From positions 558,001 through 622,000 of the forward strand of contig DAOSXA010000003.1 in assembly GCA_035380245.1 (NCBI GenBank): a DNA stretch of 64,000 nt, in the 5' to 3' direction. The number at the start of each line of letters is the position of its first letter. Position 1 is the stretch's first letter. The stretch is from Candidatus Zixiibacteriota bacterium. Lineage in GTDB: Bacteria > Zixibacteria > MSB-5A5 > GN15 > FEB-12. Positions 35,406-43,440 of this stretch are shown one piece after another. The position numbers and the translations under genes are program-made. The notes under the pieces are model-generated. The model made no database searches and was not told the DNA's origin. It saw only the letters and a list, made by a program, of their open reading frames with translations.

Positions 35406-35519
35406 CACGAACTCCTTATGCCCAGCAGGTTCAGGGCCTGCCTTGGCGTTAGGGTTATGTTCGAGCCCTTTGGGGGCGGTTTCAGAAGCGACCAATGTAG
35501 CCAATTATCGGCGGATTCA

Positions 35520-36010
35520 AAGAAAAATATGAGCGCCGGGCCCGGGACGGCAGACGGAGTCTCTTCTCGTTCCGTCGCTCTGCGGCGGGACGGCGGCCCC
35601 GCAGGGGACGAATGCGATCAGTGCAAGGAGGCAGGTCTCGGGGAGACCTTCACTACATAGTCCCGTAGGGCGGGATCCCCGCGATCCCGCCCTTTGCGCC
35701 GCGAAGGTCTTGCGGCAGGTCCGAAGACGGACCTGAACTATGGAGTACGCTGGATGAGGTCCCAACCAAGGGGGGAGCACCAAAAAAGATGAAGATTGAT
35801 ACCCGCTTTCGAGGGAAAGACGTTCTTCGGGGTGTGCTGTTGCAGGGGCAGACGAGACGTCTGCCGCCCACATAAGTTTTCCCTCGAGTGCAAGTTCTCG
35901 CCGTCCGCGCGGGTTCGAAGATGGATATGCGCTGTGAAGTGTCGCGTAGCAATGCAAGGTTCTCAACGCGCGGGATCACGGGGATCCCTCGCTACGGATA
36001 CTGATCAGAT
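35520..36010. repeat. Island of palindromic, REP-like repeats; no gene
   Basis: About 490 bases upstream of glnS hold a series of unlike perfect palindromes: AGGTCTC/GAGACCT (35633-35649), GGGCGGGATC/GATCCCGCCC (35668-35692), CAGGTCCG/CGGACCTG (35716-35735), GGCAGACG/CGTCTGCC (35847-35865) and GGGATC/GATCCC (35972-35988). The last lies inside CGTAGC/GCTACG (35944-35949, 35991-35996). Near 35800 lies a cccgctttcgaggg block, akin to the common CCCGCTTTCGCGGG dispersed element whose translation SFPRKR is often annotated as a false protein. Frames here have that false-ORF character. The rest of the gap (36011-36158) leads to the M15 gene. Confidence 0.7.
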
Positions 36011-36158
36011 ATCCCATGCTACGGAAGCTTATCCACCCGGTTTGAACCGAATGACCGCTGAGGGTAAATCAGTAGCACGTCATCAAAAGCAACACAGAAG
36101 TTGCACAAAATCACAAATCGCTCCTCTGGTTGTATCGTGTTAACTTGAGGAGTTTTAT

Positions 36159-36659
36159 ATGAATACTACGGGATTAAAGCCCCCTTGTGGATTGAGCGAG
36201 ATTATCAGGGTTTTCGGTGATATTGCCGCTTCGTTGACTGAAACCGGTGAGCCGAGCCGTGACTGGTGTCGTGGGCACCTCACCCGCATTGACCTGCCGT
36301 TTGCCGTTCCGCTGGCCTGGGATAAATCGCTTCGGGCGACCCGAATTCACTGCCATAGCAAACTGGCGCCGATTTTATCACAGTTATTTAACGATTTGGT
36401 AGAGGGTGAGTTGGGGCCGCTCATTGAAAGCTACGGTGGATGTTATTGCTTCCGTCACAAACGCAGCGGTGCGGAGCTTTCGACTCATGCCTGGGGGATC
36501 GCTCTTGACCTGAATGTAGCAACGAACCACCTCGGCACTAAAGGGGATATGCCCGTTGATCTCGTGAGTCTTTTTGAGCAGTACGGCTTCGAGTGGGGTG
36601 GCCGCTGGATCGGTAGACGTCGTGACCCGATGCATTTTCAATTTTGTCGAGGCTATTGA
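36159..36659 (+). CDS. M15-family D-Ala-D-Ala carboxypeptidase/endopeptidase-like protein
   Basis: A 166-residue protein with GAGGAG six bases before the ATG. The M15 zinc site is complete: STHAWGIALDLN gives His110 and Asp117, and DPMHFQF gives His159. The spacing fits the M15C/peptidase_M15_4 branch that includes phage endolysins and L-Ala-D-Glu peptidases. There is no signal peptide or cell-wall-binding domain, so export would need another route, or the enzyme acts on cytoplasmic muropeptides. No phage genes flank it. It sits between the repeat island and tRNA-Pro. The peptidoglycan bond cut is not known. Confidence 0.83.
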   Translation: MNTTGLKPPCGLSEIIRVFGDIAASLTETGEPSRDWCRGHLTRIDLPFAVPLAWDKSLRATRIHCHSKLAPILSQLFNDLVEGELGPLIESYGGCYCFRHKRSGAELSTHAWGIALDLNVATNHLGTKGDMPVDLVSLFEQYGFEWGGRWIGRRRDPMHFQFCRGY

Positions 36660-36701
36660 TTGAATGGAAATATCAGAGGTATAAGAGCGGGCATAGAAAA
36701 A

Positions 36702-36775
36702 TCGGGGTGAGAGGATTTGAACCTCCGACTCCTTGCTCCCAAAGCAAGTGCGCTACCAGGCTGCGCCACACCCCG
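36702..36775 (-). tRNA. tRNA-Pro (anticodon TGG)
   Basis: The reverse strand folds as a 74-base cloverleaf: acceptor CGGGGTG/CACCCCG, D stem GCGC/GCGC, anticodon stem CTTGC/GCAAG around TTTGGGA, and T arm GGAGG-TTCAAAT-CCTCT. The discriminator is A and CCA is not encoded. It lies antisense to an apparent 5' extension of rlmN, which is therefore not coding. Confidence 0.97.
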
Positions 36776-36880
36776 AATTCAGCCTTTCAACATAGCCTTA
36801 ACATCGGCAGGTGTCAAGGCCGATTAACTGTCAACAGTATCCGCTTTCCTTCTGACCGAGAATGTCTTACATTCCGGGCC

Positions 36881-37927
36881 ATGACTCGTACCGACCTCAT
36901 GGGATACACCAGCGCTGAGCTGGAGAAACTGATGACCGAGCTGGGAGAGAAACCGTTCCACGGGCGGCAACTCTTCAAATGGCTATATAAGATCACTCAG
37001 CCTGATTTCGAGACGCTTACGGATCTATCCAAGCAAGTCCGTACCAAATTGATAGAGCAGTTCACTTACACAATCCCCGAACCGGAAAAAGACCTGCTTT
37101 CCGAGGACGGCACCCGTAAGTTTCTGTTTCGTCTTACGGATGGCTTTGCGATCGAATCGGTGCTTATTCCCGATCCCGAATCGGGACGAGTTACGGTTTG
37201 TGTTTCTTCGCAGGCCGGTTGTGCGCTCAATTGTGCTTTTTGCGCCACGGCTCAACTTGGGTTTGCTCGGAACCTGACCGTGGGGGAGATAATCGGCCAG
37301 CTTGTTTATCTGCGTCACCGTTTTGGTCCCGGAGCTTTTACCAATGTCGTTTTTATGGGCATGGGGGAGCCGATGCTCAATCTGGACCGTGTGCTGGCAG
37401 CCGTTGGTATAATGACCGACGGCGCCGGATTCAGCCATGCCGCTAAAAAAGTAACCGTTTCGACAGCCGGTATCGTACCGGGGATCGAGCATCTGGCGGC
37501 GATCCGAAGTAAAGTTCGACTGGCTGTTTCACTGAATGCTCCGACTCAGGAAAAACGGGTACAAATAATGCCCATTACTAAAAAATACCCGCTGCCGGTT
37601 CTAATGAATGCATTGAAGAAATACACACAGAGCACCGGAACCAGAGTCACCTTCGAATACGCTCTGTTCAGCGGCTTCAACGATACTTCGGATGATGTTC
37701 AGTCGCTCGCTCACCTCGTGCGTGGAATCCCTTGCAAAATAAACTTATTGGCCTATAATCCGGTTGACGGATTGCCGTTCCGGCGTCCGTCGGACAGTCA
37801 CGTAGAATGGTTCGCTCATCAGTTATATCCGCGCGTTCCGGCGGTTACGGTGAGGAAGAGCCGAGGTGTCGATATAAATGCCGCCTGCGGACAGTTAGCC
37901 GGCGAGAATCCTTCGAGGAGGAACTAG
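36881..37927 (+). CDS. rlmN: 23S rRNA (adenine2503-C2)/tRNA A37 methyltransferase, radical SAM
   Basis: I start at the ATG at 36881 (MTRTDLMGYTSAELEKLMTE). The longer frame from 36644 runs through the antisense of tRNA-Pro and is excluded. The 348-residue protein has the radical SAM cluster C-x3-C-x2-C at Cys114, Cys118 and Cys121 (AGCALNCAFCATAQLG) and the C-terminal methyl-relay Cys336 in VDINAACGQL. The FMGMGEPMLN segment binds S-adenosylmethionine. Together these identify RlmN, not Cfr. It methylates A2503 of 23S rRNA and A37 of some tRNAs. Only three bases separate it from the next gene, so the two are probably one operon. Confidence 0.96.
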   Translation: MTRTDLMGYTSAELEKLMTELGEKPFHGRQLFKWLYKITQPDFETLTDLSKQVRTKLIEQFTYTIPEPEKDLLSEDGTRKFLFRLTDGFAIESVLIPDPESGRVTVCVSSQAGCALNCAFCATAQLGFARNLTVGEIIGQLVYLRHRFGPGAFTNVVFMGMGEPMLNLDRVLAAVGIMTDGAGFSHAAKKVTVSTAGIVPGIEHLAAIRSKVRLAVSLNAPTQEKRVQIMPITKKYPLPVLMNALKKYTQSTGTRVTFEYALFSGFNDTSDDVQSLAHLVRGIPCKINLLAYNPVDGLPFRRPSDSHVEWFAHQLYPRVPAVTVRKSRGVDINAACGQLAGENPSRRN

Positions 37928-37930
37928 ATA

Positions 37931-39328
37931 ATGCAACGTATGCTCGGCGTTGTTCTGGTCCTTACACTGTGTCTGATCGGAGTGGTTGCGGCTCAGACAA
38001 CAGAGGACCTTACCGTCACCGGTGTGGACCTGGACAATCCCATATGGGGATCACAGACATTCGTGGTGCACATGACCAACAACACGGTCGATTTCAAATT
38101 CACCACCATCGTAGCCAATGTTGACTTCATCGACAATAAATTCAAAACCAACCGGAGGATAAGGACCAGTTTCGTTATGCCGCCGGAATCGAAAATGGTT
38201 TTACAGCCGTTGTTGATTATCCCCGGAGACTACGGTAAGGCACGTATCGAAGTACGCTATTACGACGTTGTCGACACGGTCGATGAAATTTTCGAATATC
38301 AGCATTTCGACACCGACACGTTGTACGCCGAGTTCGCTCCCACCGAAGAAGTCGAACCTTATCTTGATAAAGATCTGACATTGCCGCCTCGAGTGGCGGA
38401 GCATCCATATTTCGATCAGACCGTGGCGCGTCTGATTTTATTGATGCTTTCGGAAGGCAAAGCTGTCTCTGACATCGCACGTATTACCGGCGCCAGCGAG
38501 AAGTTTATTCTCGATCAACTGAGGCTCATGGTCAAGAATGAATATGTCACTCAGGACGATGCCGGGTATCATACCACATTCACGGTTATCGGCAACGAAG
38601 AGGCGCGTGAGGCAGCGGTTCTGGCCCAGGAGCTGGCCGATTCGCTCACCGCTATAATTGGTAATAATCTTCCCGTCTTTCGCGATAAGCTAGCCGACAT
38701 GGTGGCCAACAAAAAGATTGGTTCCGATCCCAACCTCTTCATGGATCCGGGCTCAGTGCTTTACCATGAATATCCGGTTGTTGGCGGCCTGGCTCTCTGG
38801 ACGAAGCTGGGACGATCCTTTATAACCCGTTCGGCTCCGCTGCTGATTTACGATGGGACCGATTTGTGCAACGCTCGCATCCCCAACTACATGTATCTGA
38901 CTCACGGCGGCTCCGATCTTAACGGCGACCAGTTTTACGGTCAGTTCATATCGCTGAGACAATATGCCATTTATTTCGGCGACGGCCCGGTCCCTATTAT
39001 CTGCAGTGATGATTTCCTGCGTCGGGCGGAGATGGGCTTGTCGGCTAAGTGGACATTGCCGGACACTTTCAACTTCGTAAGTTTCACGATTGACACTACC
39101 CTGGTGGAACCGGCTCTCGAAATACTTACCTCGGGTACGGATTCCTTGCTTTGGCACACTTATATTAAGCTTCGTGATGTCGCGACAAAATACGGTCACC
39201 CGCGTCTCGATTATGCCGAGCGCTATTGGTTCTGGAACCTGGTTGCCACCCGTACGCTGAAACAACTTGCGGCGGAGGGAATAGTGACAAGAGAGGGGCT
39301 TGGCCAGTATCGTTTCAATTCCATTTGA
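37931..39328 (+). CDS. Exported protein with winged-helix-like segments, unknown function
   Basis: A 465-residue protein with GAGGAGG upstream and a signal peptide (MQRMLGVVLVLTLCLIGVVA, cleaved at AAQ). Residues about 25-140 are a beta-sandwich-like domain (VTGVDLDNPIWGSQTFVVHM and following). Residues about 165-215 (VARLILLMLSEGKAVSDIAR, then ITGASEKFILDQLRLMVKNE and a beta-hairpin-like YVTQDDAGYHTTFTV) read like a winged helix. The last 35 residues (TRTLKQLAAEGIVTREGLGQ, YRF) look like the end of another. A winged helix outside the cytoplasm is unexpected. No enzyme motif is visible. It lies between rlmN and a small lipoprotein gene that begins 12 bases later. Confidence 0.65.
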   Translation: MQRMLGVVLVLTLCLIGVVAAQTTEDLTVTGVDLDNPIWGSQTFVVHMTNNTVDFKFTTIVANVDFIDNKFKTNRRIRTSFVMPPESKMVLQPLLIIPGDYGKARIEVRYYDVVDTVDEIFEYQHFDTDTLYAEFAPTEEVEPYLDKDLTLPPRVAEHPYFDQTVARLILLMLSEGKAVSDIARITGASEKFILDQLRLMVKNEYVTQDDAGYHTTFTVIGNEEAREAAVLAQELADSLTAIIGNNLPVFRDKLADMVANKKIGSDPNLFMDPGSVLYHEYPVVGGLALWTKLGRSFITRSAPLLIYDGTDLCNARIPNYMYLTHGGSDLNGDQFYGQFISLRQYAIYFGDGPVPIICSDDFLRRAEMGLSAKWTLPDTFNFVSFTIDTTLVEPALEILTSGTDSLLWHTYIKLRDVATKYGHPRLDYAERYWFWNLVATRTLKQLAAEGIVTREGLGQYRFNSI

Positions 39329-39339
39329 GGTGACTAGTT

Positions 39340-39774
39340 GTGAAGCGTTCTATTGTTGTCCTGTTGTTGTTTATCGGAGTTGTATTGGCCTGGCTCGGTT
39401 GTGATAATAGACCGCCCAGCCGCAATCAGATTCCCATTCTGAAACAGTGTTTGTTGGAATTACAGGTGGCAGTCAAGGATAAGAATCGAGCCGGGATAGA
39501 CTCGTTGCTTTCGGTGAAAATTCTCGATTACGATGAGAATTCCGATTCTTTGCTAAGCCTGGTCTATGGCCCCGATCGTGATTTCGCTTTCGAGCAGTTT
39601 GCTCTGGGAGAGATCAAATACGGGCACGATGCAGCTCAAATCGATTGCTTCGTTATGGATACGACGCACCGACGTGACCGCCCTCTGCGTATGACTTATC
39701 GCAAGGACAAAGACCTCTGGCTTCTCGGCCGGTTCGTGTTGCCTGATTCCTCGGATATCCCGGAACAACCCTGA
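39340..39774 (+). CDS. Small probable lipoprotein
   Basis: A 144-residue protein starting at a GTG with GAGGTGA seven bases upstream. The N-terminus MKRSIVVLLLFIGVVLAWLG is followed by Cys21. The box AWLGC departs from the usual L-A/S-G/A-C because Trp occupies -3, so lipid modification is likely but not certain. The mature part is mostly helical then beta (ILKQCLLELQVAVKDKNRAG, LRMTYRKDKDLWLLGRF), resembling small NTF2-like or DUF4440-like folds in outline only. It lies 12 bases after the exported winged-helix-like protein, so they are probably made together. A bidirectional terminator follows. Function unknown. Confidence 0.65.
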   Translation: MKRSIVVLLLFIGVVLAWLGCDNRPPSRNQIPILKQCLLELQVAVKDKNRAGIDSLLSVKILDYDENSDSLLSLVYGPDRDFAFEQFALGEIKYGHDAAQIDCFVMDTTHRRDRPLRMTYRKDKDLWLLGRFVLPDSSDIPEQP

Positions 39775-39792
39775 TAACGGCTTCCCCGAATT

Positions 39793-39822
39793 AAAAAAGG
39801 CGCTCTCAAGAGAGCGCCTTTT
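39793..39822. terminator. Bidirectional terminator between convergent genes
   Basis: GGCGCTCT (39799-39806) and AGAGCGCC (39811-39818) form a perfect stem with a four-base loop, preceded by an A-run and followed by TTTTC. It serves the lipoprotein gene (plus) and the CtpA-type protease (minus). Confidence 0.88.
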
Positions 39823-39844
39823 CTACTAATAATTCATGTCGTAT

Positions 39845-41647
39845 TTATTCTTCGTTGGTGACCTCAGCCTTGGCAACGTCTTTGCGGCCTTCGGTGATCA
39901 ACTCAGTATACTCGCCGGGATGTTCAAGAAGTTCGATCGCTTTTAGCACCGCCGGATCGGTTTTCAACACCAGGCCTTCATACATCCCTTTCTGACCGCC
40001 GATTGACGACAGTATCTCACGCTTGATCGCTCGTTTGATGTAGTCGTTGGATTTCTTGAAATCCTCATCTTTCTGAGCCTCGATCAAACTGGACAGGGAA
40101 TCCAGAGTGGGTTGGAACAAGTCCAGTTTTTCCTCGTCGTTGATCGTTTCCGTCAGATCTTCCAGGGCTACTTGCATGGAGGTTTTGTAATCGAAATCAC
40201 GTTCTTGGGTAAACTTTTTGAACGCCGCCACCATCTCGTCGGTCACTTCGAAATTGATATCGGACATGGGATGATCGGCAAGCCATTTAACGGCGAAGTC
40301 GAAGAACATCGACTGCCGCTCCAGATTGATCTCGATCGGGGTCAAATAATCAGCTTCGACCTCGATATCCGGCACGATACCGCCGCCGCCGTAAACTATC
40401 CGACCGCCGTTGGTGTAGTATACTTCTTTCTTTCTGGTTTCGAGCGAGTCAGATCCCGCCTCCAGGTCCGCTTCTGCCTGACTGCCGTGTTTGGCTTGTC
40501 GCTCCGGTTTCTGGATGCACCGTCCGGACGGCACATAATAACGAGCGGTGGTGAGTTTCAAATGTTTTGAGCCATCCGGGGTAATAGGGAAGAGCCGCTG
40601 CACGAGACCCTTGCCGTAGGTAGTGCGTCCCATGACAACGCCGCGATCCCAGTCCTGTATCGCTCCCGAGACGATCTCCGAAGCCGACGCCGTTCCTTCG
40701 TTCACTAATATGACCAGCGGTTTGTCCGGGAAAATGGGCGGACGTTCGGAATAAAGATGCGTTTCACTCGAAGGATCCTTACCGCGTGTCGAGACGATTT
40801 CGCTGTATTGTTTCAGGAACAACTCCGCCGTTTCTTTGGCCTGATCGAGCAGACCGCCGCCGTTGGAACGAAGGTCCAGAATCAAGGCCGAAACACTGTC
40901 GTTGTTGAGTTCGGTGATAGCCTCGCGCAACTCGTGTGAGGTTTCTTCGGCGAACCGGTTGAGACGAACATAACCGATATCCGTTCCCTGGATGACGCCG
41001 GAGTAGTTGACCGATTTCAATTCGATCACGGCCCGCTCGACATCGAACTCCATGACATCCGCGATGCCGGCCCGTTTAATCATCAGTTTGACCGAAGTGC
41101 CGGCCGGGCCGCGCATCAGGTCGGCCCCTTCGGAAGTGGTCAGTCCTTCGGTATCAACCGTATCTATTTTCATGATAATGTCACCGGCCCGGAGCCCCTT
41201 GCGGTAGGCCGGGGTGCCCTCGATCGGAGAAATGATGACGATTCGGTCGTCGCGCGAGTCGATCTGCATGCCGAGGCCTTCATACTTGCCCCGGGTTTGT
41301 TCCATCAGTGATTCATACTCGTCTTCTTCCATGAGGACCGAATAACGATCGAGATTCTCCAGCATACCACGGATTCCGGCATTGATGATATCATCCGAGT
41401 TGACATCCTCCATATACCGGGAACGAATCTCGTAAGCGGTATTGGTCAGAGAGCGGATATCACGGAGAAAAGTATCTCTGCTGTTCTCATCGGTATCCAT
41501 CGTCTTGGGAGGAATTTCCACGTCTATATGAGTGGTGTCGGCCCAGATCTGATTGTCGCGGTTGGCTGCTTCACCGGAGCCGAAGTGCCAGATCATTGCC
41601 AGCGCAAAAATAGTAATTCCAAAAAGCTGTACCGTATAGCGAATCAT
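39845..41647 (-). CDS. Carboxy-terminal processing protease (S41, CtpA/Prc-like)
   Basis: A 600-residue protease with GGAGG five bases before the ATG. A hydrophobic N-terminus (VQLFGITIFALAMIWHF) acts as signal or anchor. A PDZ domain (about 115-195; GLGMQIDSRDDRIVIISPIE) precedes the S41 core. The Ser/Lys dyad is intact: Ser321 in EGTASASEIVSGA and Lys346 in TYGKGLVQ, exactly 25 residues apart as in E. coli Prc. The C-terminal extension of about 180 residues is helical and acidic and is longer than in typical CtpA. It cleaves exported proteins from their C-termini in the periplasm. It stands alone on the minus strand. Confidence 0.94.
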   Translation of the reverse strand: MIRYTVQLFGITIFALAMIWHFGSGEAANRDNQIWADTTHIDVEIPPKTMDTDENSRDTFLRDIRSLTNTAYEIRSRYMEDVNSDDIINAGIRGMLENLDRYSVLMEEDEYESLMEQTRGKYEGLGMQIDSRDDRIVIISPIEGTPAYRKGLRAGDIIMKIDTVDTEGLTTSEGADLMRGPAGTSVKLMIKRAGIADVMEFDVERAVIELKSVNYSGVIQGTDIGYVRLNRFAEETSHELREAITELNNDSVSALILDLRSNGGGLLDQAKETAELFLKQYSEIVSTRGKDPSSETHLYSERPPIFPDKPLVILVNEGTASASEIVSGAIQDWDRGVVMGRTTYGKGLVQRLFPITPDGSKHLKLTTARYYVPSGRCIQKPERQAKHGSQAEADLEAGSDSLETRKKEVYYTNGGRIVYGGGGIVPDIEVEADYLTPIEINLERQSMFFDFAVKWLADHPMSDINFEVTDEMVAAFKKFTQERDFDYKTSMQVALEDLTETINDEEKLDLFQPTLDSLSSLIEAQKDEDFKKSNDYIKRAIKREILSSIGGQKGMYEGLVLKTDPAVLKAIELLEHPGEYTELITEGRKDVAKAEVTNEE

Positions 41648-41977
41648 CTAATCCTCCAAAGGGTGCGTGCACTTAACTGACTGCAAGGTAACCAAAAGCA
41701 TAATTCTGTCAAGTTTGGACGCTTTCGGGTCGCATCAGTATCTATTTGCAGATTATACGTTTACAACACTCCGTTCGTTTCGGATGTCCGGCCGCCAAAG
41801 CTGTAATACTATCTAAGGCAGTGTACGCCTTATAGCTAGCTGTGCGATTCGGCAACCGAAAATCATCTTTTTATTCAATCAAAACCGAACCCCGGGCGGT
41901 CAGGGCTCGTAAGCTATTTTATACTATCGGCTTGAGTTGTTATACAAGATATTCATGCGTCTCAAGTTGTTCACTCA
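41648..41977. other. Divergent intergenic region with two inverted repeats
   Basis: AAGGC/GCCTT (41815-41819, 41827-41831) form a small hairpin. Nearer the plus-strand gene, CTTGAG (41931-41936) and CTCAAG (41961-41966) enclose a TTGT-TAT-ACAA hairpin (41937-41947), ending 11 bases before the ATG at 41978. A TATACT at 41920-41925 is a possible -10 box for the plus-strand operon, without a clear -35. No gene is seen; the open frame from 41842 is in another phase of the downstream gene. Confidence 0.4.
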
Positions 41978-42784
41978 ATGAACAGGGCCATGTTGTATAT
42001 GTCCAATCGACGCTTTGGTTCGAGGTTTATTCCGTACTTATTGCACCTGTTGCTGCCCGGTCTGGGACATGTCCTGGCGAAGGAATATGTCTTTGGTCTG
42101 TTCGTTTTTCTGGTAACACTGCTGGCGGTGGTGTTGTTCTTCGTCAGTTTTCTGGTGGCGATGCCGCCGTTGGCGGAATTCGTCCTGCTCGGTTTGCCGG
42201 TTATTTTCTATGTGTTCACCTTTTTCGATCTGGCTCGAGCTATCCGCAAGCGCTGTTTCACGCCGATCTGGTCCCGACGTGCCGTGATATTTCTCATCAT
42301 TGGTTTAGCGTACCAGGTTCTGGCGCCGTCGGGGGCGGTTAATTTTCTCATAAGAAACCACCCCGATATTTTCATCCTGGCCGATACCCGTTTCGCCCCG
42401 AGGTATGCCGAGGGGGAAATTATGATTACCAATCCGCTGGCCTATAAAGTCCGTCTTGCCTTCGTGGATAAACCGTTCCTGACGAAATTGCCGGATCGGT
42501 ATGACCTCATTCGGGTGACCGATTCACGAGGCCAATCGCGCAGCGGTCTGGTGCTTGGTTTCCCCGGAGAAAGTGTCGAGGTGATCGACGGTGTCGTAAT
42601 CGCCAACGGTGAGCCGGTTCTGGAACCGACGACGGCGTTGGGGACTGAACTGCGCGGGGATTGTCCGTTGACGTACGTGGATGAATTTTCTATTTTGCTG
42701 GCCAATGTCAGATTGGGGACAGTGGTCGATGTCACCGTAGTCCCGCTGGCCAATATCGACGGAGAAGTGAGCGCGCTGTTTTGA
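41978..42784 (+). CDS. Membrane protein with degenerate signal peptidase I-like domain
   Basis: A 268-residue protein. The first half has four hydrophobic segments (PYLLHLLLPGLGHVLAKEYV and following). The second half follows the S26 signal peptidase outline: GEIMITNPLAYKV for the usual GDxIxVNK strand, DRYDLIRVTD for the GDIVVF strand, and LGFPGESVEVIDGVVIANGE for the GLPGDxVxxxxGxxxxNG signature. The catalytic elements are missing: the Ser-Met box is replaced by ILADTRFAPRYAEG and the Lys before the GLPGD box by SGLVL. It is therefore probably not a peptidase. Start choice among ATGs at 41978, 41990 and 41999 is unsure. The stop overlaps the next gene by four bases (TTGA). Confidence 0.65.
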   Translation: MNRAMLYMSNRRFGSRFIPYLLHLLLPGLGHVLAKEYVFGLFVFLVTLLAVVLFFVSFLVAMPPLAEFVLLGLPVIFYVFTFFDLARAIRKRCFTPIWSRRAVIFLIIGLAYQVLAPSGAVNFLIRNHPDIFILADTRFAPRYAEGEIMITNPLAYKVRLAFVDKPFLTKLPDRYDLIRVTDSRGQSRSGLVLGFPGESVEVIDGVVIANGEPVLEPTTALGTELRGDCPLTYVDEFSILLANVRLGTVVDVTVVPLANIDGEVSALF

Positions 42785-43440
42785 ACCGTATTGAGAATGT
42801 TGTCTTTGATCTGGATGGTACCCTCATCGATTCCAGCGAAGGAGTAGTAGCGGCGGTTAATTACTCATTGGAGCAGATGGGAGAACCACACCAATCGCCG
42901 GAACTGATCAAGGCTTACATCGGCTATCCGTTATCAGCTATGTATCCGAATTTCACCGACAAGCCGCTCGATGAGCTCTATCGGCATTTCCAGGTAAAAG
43001 CAGCCGAAACGGTCATCTCGTCGACAGTTGCTTTGCCGGGAGTGGAAAAGGCGATTCGTTTGCTGTACGAACAGGGTTACCGGCTGGCTATCGCTACCAC
43101 CAAAGTCAAACGACATCTCGACGGTATTTTGAGTTTATTGAACTGGCAGGATTTTTTCGTGGTCGGTGTCGGCGGCGATGAGGTGGATCGGGTCAAACCG
43201 GATCCTGAGGCTTTTCAACTGACTTTGACACGTATGAAGGCCGATCCTCGGACTACGCTGGTGGTCGGCGATACGGAAAACGACGTGCTGGCCGCTAAAG
43301 CGGTTCCGTTGCCGGTGGCGGCGATAAGGTCGCCTTACGGTGACGATATCCGTTTGCGTGCGACCGATCCGGACTACTTTCTCGATCATATCTCCGAGTT
43401 ACCGGATCTGATAGCGCGTCTGAACGGAGGTGATCGATGA
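42781..43440 (+). CDS. HAD-family phosphatase, phosphoglycolate phosphatase-like
   Basis: A 219-residue haloacid-dehalogenase hydrolase. Motif I is VVFDLDGTLIDS with the nucleophile Asp10 and acid/base Asp12. A helical cap follows (about 15-85), then motif II in AIATTKVKRHL, the Lys in RVKPDPEAF and motif III in VVGDTENDVLAA. This order and the cap type fit Gph/PGPase-like or pyrophosphatase PpaX-like enzymes. The start is a TTG overlapping the upstream stop by four bases, and the end overlaps the next gene by four bases, so translation is coupled throughout this three-gene unit. The real substrate is not evident. Confidence 0.88.
   Translation: MNRIENVVFDLDGTLIDSSEGVVAAVNYSLEQMGEPHQSPELIKAYIGYPLSAMYPNFTDKPLDELYRHFQVKAAETVISSTVALPGVEKAIRLLYEQGYRLAIATTKVKRHLDGILSLLNWQDFFVVGVGGDEVDRVKPDPEAFQLTLTRMKADPRTTLVVGDTENDVLAAKAVPLPVAAIRSPYGDDIRLRATDPDYFLDHISELPDLIARLNGGDR

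Noticed and set aside
35653..35979. Minus-strand frame containing SFPRKRVSIF
   Set aside because: This peptide is typical of false proteins called across dispersed CCCGCTTTCGCGGG-type repeats. The region consists of palindromes and has no ribosome site.
36159..36659. Prophage endolysin as sign of a prophage
   Set aside because: The M15 peptidase resembles phage endolysins, but no holin, tail, integrase or attachment site is seen nearby; a chromosomal gene is simpler.
36644..36880. N-terminal extension of rlmN reading GVRGFEPPTPCSQS
   Set aside because: It is the antisense of tRNA-Pro at 36702-36775. The true rlmN start is the ATG at 36881.
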